Below are positions 60,218-64,000 of a stretch of DNA of 64,000 bases, piece after piece. Location of the stretch: NCBI RefSeq assembly GCF_015999245.1, contig NZ_JAEAMR010000006.1:204758-268757 (forward strand), read 5' to 3'. The stretch's first letter is position 1; the number at the start of each line of letters is the position of its first letter. Made by a program: the position numbers and the translations under genes. Origin of the DNA: Streptomyces sp. AV19 (GTDB taxonomy: Bacteria; Actinomycetota; Actinomycetes; Streptomycetales; Streptomycetaceae). The notes beneath the pieces are model-generated. The model was not told the origin of the DNA and ran no database searches. It worked only from the letters and a program-made list of their open reading frames with translations.

Positions 60218-60778
60218 TCAGGACAGCCGGGTGAGCGTGAGGATCACGCTCGGGATCAGCGGGCCCTCCGAGGGCTGGACGGCGTTGAAGCGGACGCCGT
60301 CGCCCTTCGCCCTGACCTTGACCGTGTCCCCCTTCTTCAGCCGCGTCGCCGACTGGGAGACGACCACGTGCGTGCTGTGCGTGGCCGCCTGGCAGAGGCG
60401 GACGCCGCTGTTGGGCAGCGACTGGTCGTTGATCGAGAACCAGGTGTCCACGCAGCCCGTCGTCGGGTCCTTGCCCTCCTGGACCCCGCCGTTGTCCGTG
60501 TACACCTGCGGCGCGACGACGATCAGATATGTCCCCGTGCGCCGCACCGTGACCGATTCCTTGGTGACTTCGACGCCGTGATAGGCATCGGCCTGTTCGA
60601 ACTGGACCGTCTTCACCGTGCCGTCCTGAACCTGATCGACCCCCGAGGACAACTGGGCGAATTCGGGCTCCGGGCCGCCGTCCTCGGACAAGGACACGGC
60701 GGGTGTGGAGCCGACGGCGGTGGCCGCCAGGGCGAGCGCGGCAGCGGTGAGTGCGAAAAAGGTGCGGGGTGCGGACAC
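60218..60778 (-). CDS. Secreted protein of unknown function (C1q/TNF-like beta pattern)
   Basis: A 186-residue protein with a signal peptide (TFFALTAAALALAATAVGSTPAVS). The beta-rich body has VTVRRTGTYLIVVAPQV, GCVDTWFSINDQSLPNSGVRLCQAA and LKKGDTVKVRAKGDGVRF, a pattern like extracellular C1q/TNF-type sandwiches. Two cysteines could form a disulfide. GTG 60778 is supported by GGGAGG 5 bases upstream. The role is unknown, presumably extracellular. Confidence 0.65.
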   Translation of the reverse strand: MSAPRTFFALTAAALALAATAVGSTPAVSLSEDGGPEPEFAQLSSGVDQVQDGTVKTVQFEQADAYHGVEVTKESVTVRRTGTYLIVVAPQVYTDNGGVQEGKDPTTGCVDTWFSINDQSLPNSGVRLCQAATHSTHVVVSQSATRLKKGDTVKVRAKGDGVRFNAVQPSEGPLIPSVILTLTRLS

Positions 60779-60866
60779 GGGGCCTCCCGTACGGATTCCC
60801 GAAGAGGATGTCGGGAATAGCATATTGGTGAGGCGATGCCCCATGTTATGGAGAATTTTTGTGCAG

Positions 60867-61430
60867 TTACTGCCTCGATCGGGTGTCCAGGGTCCGCACC
60901 ACCCGGGCGGGGTTGCCGACAGCCAGCACGCCGGGCGGAAGGTCGCGGACGACGACGGATCCCGCGCCGACGACGGTGTCCGCGCCGATGTTCACGCCGG
61001 GGCAGACGATCACTCCGCCGCCGAGCCAGACGTTGTCGCCGATCGTGATCGGCACCGCCTTCTCCCAGCCGGCGCGGCGCCGGTCCGCCTCCATCGCGTG
61101 AGTGGGCGTCAGGAGCTGGACGTTCGGCCCGATTTGCACATCGGCGCCGATGGTGATGGGCCCGGAGTCCAGGAAGACGGCGTTGAAGTTGACGAACGTG
61201 CGGGGGCCGATGGAGATGTGGTAGCCGAAGTCGCAGTGGAATGGCGGCCGGATCCGCGCCCCGTCCCCGACGGATCCCAGCAACTCCCGCAGGATGCACG
61301 GGAATTCCTCCGGTGCGGCGGAGTTGTACGCGGTGCACAGCTCGGCCCGGCGTCGGCTCTCCTCGGCGAGTACGGGGTCGTCGGGGACGAACCACTCGCC
61401 TGCCAGCATACGGTCTCTGTTCTCGCCCAC
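60867..61430 (-). CDS. Sugar O-acetyltransferase (Maa-type hexapeptide)
   Basis: A 187-residue left-handed beta-helix acetyltransferase: DRMLAGEWFVPDDP at the start, HCDFGYHISIGPRTFVNFNAVFLDSGPITIG, NVQLLTPTHAM, VWLGGGVIVCPGVNIGADTVVGAGSVV, all typical of maltose/galactoside acetyltransferases. The catalytic His is in TPTHAM. GTG 61430 is chosen; TTG 61466 would add 12 residues and has no better ribosome site. The natural sugar acceptor is unknown. Confidence 0.85.
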   Translation of the reverse strand: MGENRDRMLAGEWFVPDDPVLAEESRRRAELCTAYNSAAPEEFPCILRELLGSVGDGARIRPPFHCDFGYHISIGPRTFVNFNAVFLDSGPITIGADVQIGPNVQLLTPTHAMEADRRRAGWEKAVPITIGDNVWLGGGVIVCPGVNIGADTVVGAGSVVVRDLPPGVLAVGNPARVVRTLDTRSRQ

Positions 61431-61462
61431 GGGCGCAACGTTCCTGAACGGAACAAGCGCAG

Positions 61463-61656
61463 TCAAGAGAACCTGGCCTTCTGGGCGTCCATGAAGCGGC
61501 GCCAGGTGGCGGGGTCGAAGTGGAGAGTGATGCGGCGGTCGGGGTCTTTGGTGTCCCTTATGGCCTGACGCCGGCCTTGCAGACTGGCGTGCTCCACACA
61601 GTTGTTGTCACCGCCGCTGTAGCGGCTCGTGTGCCAGGCGGAGGCTCACTCGTCAT
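61463..61656 (-). pseudogene. Frameshifted DUF397 gene
   Basis: A second DUF397 frame lies directly downstream of the intact one. It reads WHTSRYSGGDNNCVEHASLQGRRQAIRDTKDPDRRITLHFDPATWRRFM with a proper stop at 61463-61465. The only ATG (61654-61656) is one base out of frame, with an in-frame stop just upstream of WHTS. A single-base deletion in the proline codons explains it. It is a decayed duplicate of 61668-61856. Confidence 0.65.
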
Positions 61657-61667
61657 GGAGTATCCCG

Positions 61668-61856
61668 TTACTGTGCCTTCTGGGCGCATATGAAGGTTTC
61701 CCACGCGGCATGGCCGAAGTGGAGAGTTATGCGACGAGCGGGGTCCTTGGTGTCGCGAACAGCCTGATCGCCGTTGCGGAGTCCCGCATGTTCGAGGCAG
61801 GCATTGGCGCTTCCGCTGTAGCTGCTGGTGTGCCAGGGGAGCGTATGGCTGGTCAT
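61668..61856 (-). CDS. DUF397 protein
   Basis: A 62-residue protein with LPWHTSSYSGSANACLEH, AVRDTKDPARRITLHFGHAAWETFI, the full DUF397 consensus. DUF397 proteins are partners of Scr1-type regulators in Streptomyces and may act as the cognate small protein of a regulatory pair. ATG 61856 overlaps the regulator stop (ATGA), so the two are coupled. Confidence 0.88.
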   Translation of the reverse strand: MTSHTLPWHTSSYSGSANACLEHAGLRNGDQAVRDTKDPARRITLHFGHAAWETFICAQKAQ

Positions 61857-62704
61857 GGTCTGTTTTCCTCGATGAGCGCGTCGATGAATCGCCTTGAATC
61901 GGTCGGCGAGAGCGCGGCTGCTGTCAGTTCCGCCCATGCGTCTGCGTACGCTTGCACCTCGGGCTCCTGTTCCAGCAACGTACCACCCTTCAGATGCTCC
62001 AACCACACAACATCGATCGATGATTGACCACGAAAGGTGAACAGGTGGAACGGGGCGAATTGATTGACCGAGAACTTCGCTTTCATGGGTAGGACCTGCA
62101 CGGTCACGTTGGGGCGGAGCCCGACGCTGACCAGGAGCCGGAGTTGCTCCGCCACCAGGGTTCGAGGACCGGGGATCCGGTGCAGGGCTGGTTCGTCGAT
62201 AACCGTACGGAACCTGAACCCCAAGTGGTCGTCCAGAACTTCCTTGCGCTTGATCCGTGTATCGACGAACGATTCGACTCTGTCCGGCGCCATGCGATGG
62301 GTGAACAACTCCCTCATGTACGCCTCGGTTTGCAGAAGACCTGGCACGAGGATCGGTTCGTACACCCGGACCAGGCTTGAGTCGGACTCCAGCGTCAGAT
62401 AGTCGCCGAGAGCGTCGATCAAGGGCCCCTGCGACGTCCACCAGTCGACCTTGTACACGTCGAGCGCCAGTCGCTTGAGGCGCTGGCGGTACTTGTCGTC
62501 CCCCACCTCGTAAAGGTCGAGGAGTAGTGACAGATCCCCCTGTTTGACGCCCCGATTGCCGTTCTCGATCTGTGAGATTTTGGGCTGGCCGCACCCCAGT
62601 TGCTTCGCCGCCTCGGAGACAGTGAGGCCCTTCCCCGTTCGTAGGCGCCGCAGTTCGTTGCCAAGTCGCTTGCTGCGCATGGTCGGCATGTTCCTCTGAT
62701 CCAT
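61853..62704 (-). CDS. Scr1-type HTH regulator (DUF5753)
   Basis: A 283-residue protein. The N-terminal HTH is LGNELRRLRTGKGLTVSEAAKQLGCGQPKISQIENG. The DUF5753 domain follows with LTLESDSSLVRVYEPILVPGLLQTEAYMRELF, RTVIDEPALHRIPGPRTLVAEQLRLL and a C-terminal HLFTFRGQSSIDVVWLEHLKGG. These regulators recur with DUF397 and an HATPase gene, as here. Starts at 62689 and 62680 are possible since AGAGGA lies between; 62746 is the longest. It is divergent from the HATPase gene. Confidence 0.88.
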   Translation of the reverse strand: MDQRNMPTMRSKRLGNELRRLRTGKGLTVSEAAKQLGCGQPKISQIENGNRGVKQGDLSLLLDLYEVGDDKYRQRLKRLALDVYKVDWWTSQGPLIDALGDYLTLESDSSLVRVYEPILVPGLLQTEAYMRELFTHRMAPDRVESFVDTRIKRKEVLDDHLGFRFRTVIDEPALHRIPGPRTLVAEQLRLLVSVGLRPNVTVQVLPMKAKFSVNQFAPFHLFTFRGQSSIDVVWLEHLKGGTLLEQEPEVQAYADAWAELTAAALSPTDSRRFIDALIEENRP

Positions 62705-62902
62705 GCGGGCATGATGGCCCATCCTCGGGCGCCTCGACGCTGTCATATGCCAAGTTTCACGGGAAGGGGTGCCCGTGGCGGGAATAGTTGCCCGCCCGCC
62801 TCGCTCTGGTCCAGTATCGGCTCCGTCACACCGCGCAGCCGGTGTGCGTCGAGTCCATCAACCCTGCCCGGGCGCCTGCCCTTCGGGCTTGGAGGGGCCG
62901 TG

Positions 62903-63772
62903 ATGATCCGCACTCAACTCTCCGATCGGCAGCTGACGCTGGAGCTGACACTGACTCCGGCCGCGTTGCACGCAGCGCGGCACGCTGTCCACGCCCAGCT
63001 GGGCGAATGGGGCCTGGACGGCCCCACCATCGACGACGCCCTGACCGTCGTCAACGAGCTCCTCGCCAACGTCGTGACCCACGTCCCCGACCGCCGCTGC
63101 ACCCTTCGCGTGGAACGCCGAACCCGCGCGCTGCACATCCGCGTCCGCGACGCGCACCGCGCCCTGCCTGTCAGACGCGATCCGTCCGCCGACGCGACAA
63201 CAGGCCGCGGCCTGGCCCTCGTCGGCGCGCTCACCGGCGAGCGCTGGCACGTCGTGCCGACACCGGACGGTGGCAAGGAGATCCACTGCCTGCTCGACCT
63301 CCCGCGCACCGCGCGGGCCGCCGTCGACGGGACGGAGATCGTCCGCGAGATCTTCCGGTACGGACTCGCACGCCCCGAGCGGCTGCGCGACGTCGTCCGG
63401 TACACGCACCGCGCGTGCGACCACCGGGCCGGCGGCGGACGCTGCACCCGCCGCTGCCTCCGCGTGACCGTCGGATCGGTCGTACGCGCCGGTGGCCAAG
63501 CCCGCCTGCTGTTCGGTGGGTTGACGCCGCGCGACGTCTCGCTGACGGACGCCGCCATCCGCGTCGCCGCCGGTGGGACGGGGCTCGTCCTCGGCCCGGG
63601 GAAGCCCCCGCCGCTGTGGATCGAACAGCGATCACCCCACCGCCTCCGCTTCTGGTACCTCTTCGAGACACTGTCGGCCGTACGGGACGCCGGATGGATT
63701 CCGGTTGGCGCGATTCCGGATACGTCACTGAGGGAAGCGATCCTCGCGGGTGCAACCACGAAGGGGCGTTGA
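62903..63772 (+). CDS. HATPase-domain (RsbW/SpoIIAB-like) protein with C-terminal extension
   Basis: A 289-residue protein. Residues about 10-145 form an anti-sigma-type ATP-binding domain (DDALTVVNELLANVVTHV is the N-box; TTGRGLALVGALTG the G-box). The last 140 residues (EIVREIFRYGLARPERLRDVV ... CDHRAGGGRCTRRCL ... WYLFETLSAVRDAGW) are a separate domain I do not recognise. Stand-alone HATPase proteins in Streptomyces usually end after the first domain, so this is a fusion. ATG 62903 follows GGAGGGG. The stop overlaps the next ATG (TGATG). Confidence 0.75.
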   Translation: MIRTQLSDRQLTLELTLTPAALHAARHAVHAQLGEWGLDGPTIDDALTVVNELLANVVTHVPDRRCTLRVERRTRALHIRVRDAHRALPVRRDPSADATTGRGLALVGALTGERWHVVPTPDGGKEIHCLLDLPRTARAAVDGTEIVREIFRYGLARPERLRDVVRYTHRACDHRAGGGRCTRRCLRVTVGSVVRAGGQARLLFGGLTPRDVSLTDAAIRVAAGGTGLVLGPGKPPPLWIEQRSPHRLRFWYLFETLSAVRDAGWIPVGAIPDTSLREAILAGATTKGR

Positions 63773-64000
63773 TGTTCTCGGTCGGCAGGCTCATGGACAA
63801 CTGTCAGCACCGCTCGGGCTGGGAATCGGAGAACGGCGAGGAGCGGTGCACGCGGTGCGGCACGCGCCGGTTCACGGACTACGGGGCGCTGCGTCCGCCG
63901 GAGGCGCCGCACGCGGTGAGGCCGTCACCGGAGGACCGGAACCCCGCAGAGCGCGCGGCGGCGATCGCGTTCTGGGCGCAGGGCGGCGGCGCGATGTTCG
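63772..64000 (+). CDS. Start of a DUF6255-type small protein (3' cut by the window)
   Basis: ATG 63772 overlaps the previous stop. The 76 visible residues have CQHRSGWESENGEERCTRCGTRRFTDYGALRPP, the CxH-CxxC cluster typical of DUF6255 proteins that accompany Streptomyces biosynthetic and regulatory genes. A zinc site is likely. Its end lies outside the window. Confidence 0.75.
   Translation, partial: MFSVGRLMDNCQHRSGWESENGEERCTRCGTRRFTDYGALRPPEAPHAVRPSPEDRNPAERAAAIAFWAQGGGAMF

Overview
The window reads as a stretch of a Streptomyces chromosome. It is very GC-rich with strong G/C third positions and many GTG starts. It carries lineage-typical families: Scr1-type HTH plus DUF397, CGNR zinc finger, DUF6255, F420-type LLM oxidoreductase, a DmdR/IdeR-type iron box, and a dispersed intergenic repeat built on 'ggcgtttgaggac'. 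No tRNA, rRNA, insertion sequence or CRISPR array was seen.

Layout. (1) 1-2.3 kb: the end of a methyltransferase and an FAD/NAD(P)-binding protein, followed by a 19-bp iron box with no convincing target gene. (2) 2.5-5.5 kb: two GNAT acetyltransferases around a frameshifted HTH regulator and two small conserved proteins. (3) 5.5-14.2 kb: a likely small-molecule pathway. It has an AdhP-like dehydrogenase, a second zinc dehydrogenase with a damaged cofactor loop, and an acyl-adenylating enzyme on the minus strand. Opposite these are a glutamine-synthetase-like ligase, an FAD monooxygenase and an O-methyltransferase on the plus strand, with a convergent F420-type oxidoreductase at the end. (4) 14.4-21 kb: a secreted protein, unrecognised proteins, a globin-reductase fusion, a long inverted repeat, a secreted protein, and a divergent VOC/CGNR pair sharing one promoter; the CGNR gene looks leaderless. 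(5) 21.6-28 kb: a frameshifted SRPBCC gene, two divergent NIS siderophore synthetases, a winged-helix regulator with a membrane protein and a nearby palindromic operator, an LctP-like permease, and an SRPBCC protein.

(6) 28.1-57.4 kb is the main system: a contractile injection system (eCIS) with cargo. Three minus-strand cargo candidates share an N-terminal GNAAV...VQR signature. One has a DUF4157 domain with HELTH and one ends in a nuclease-like domain. A long plus-strand operon follows with two beta-propeller/Ig-like proteins, tail-assembly proteins, a 758-aa proline-rich protein, tube, LysM, spike, gp25, two baseplate J paralogues, gpI, a 1238-aa beta-propeller, DUF4255 and an AAA+ ATPase. 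A facing minus-strand operon encodes sheath-tube-sheath plus a small protein. The two sheaths share an identical 116-bp block that suggests recent gene conversion.

(7) 57.4-64 kb: a second copy of the dispersed repeat, a DegT/StrS-family protein whose catalytic lysine is replaced by Arg212, a probable beta-trefoil protein, a secreted protein, a hexapeptide acetyltransferase, a broken and an intact DUF397 gene, an Scr1-type regulator, a divergent HATPase fusion protein, and the start of a DUF6255 gene.

Names come from family motifs read by eye. No database search was run, so substrates and exact starts are inferred.
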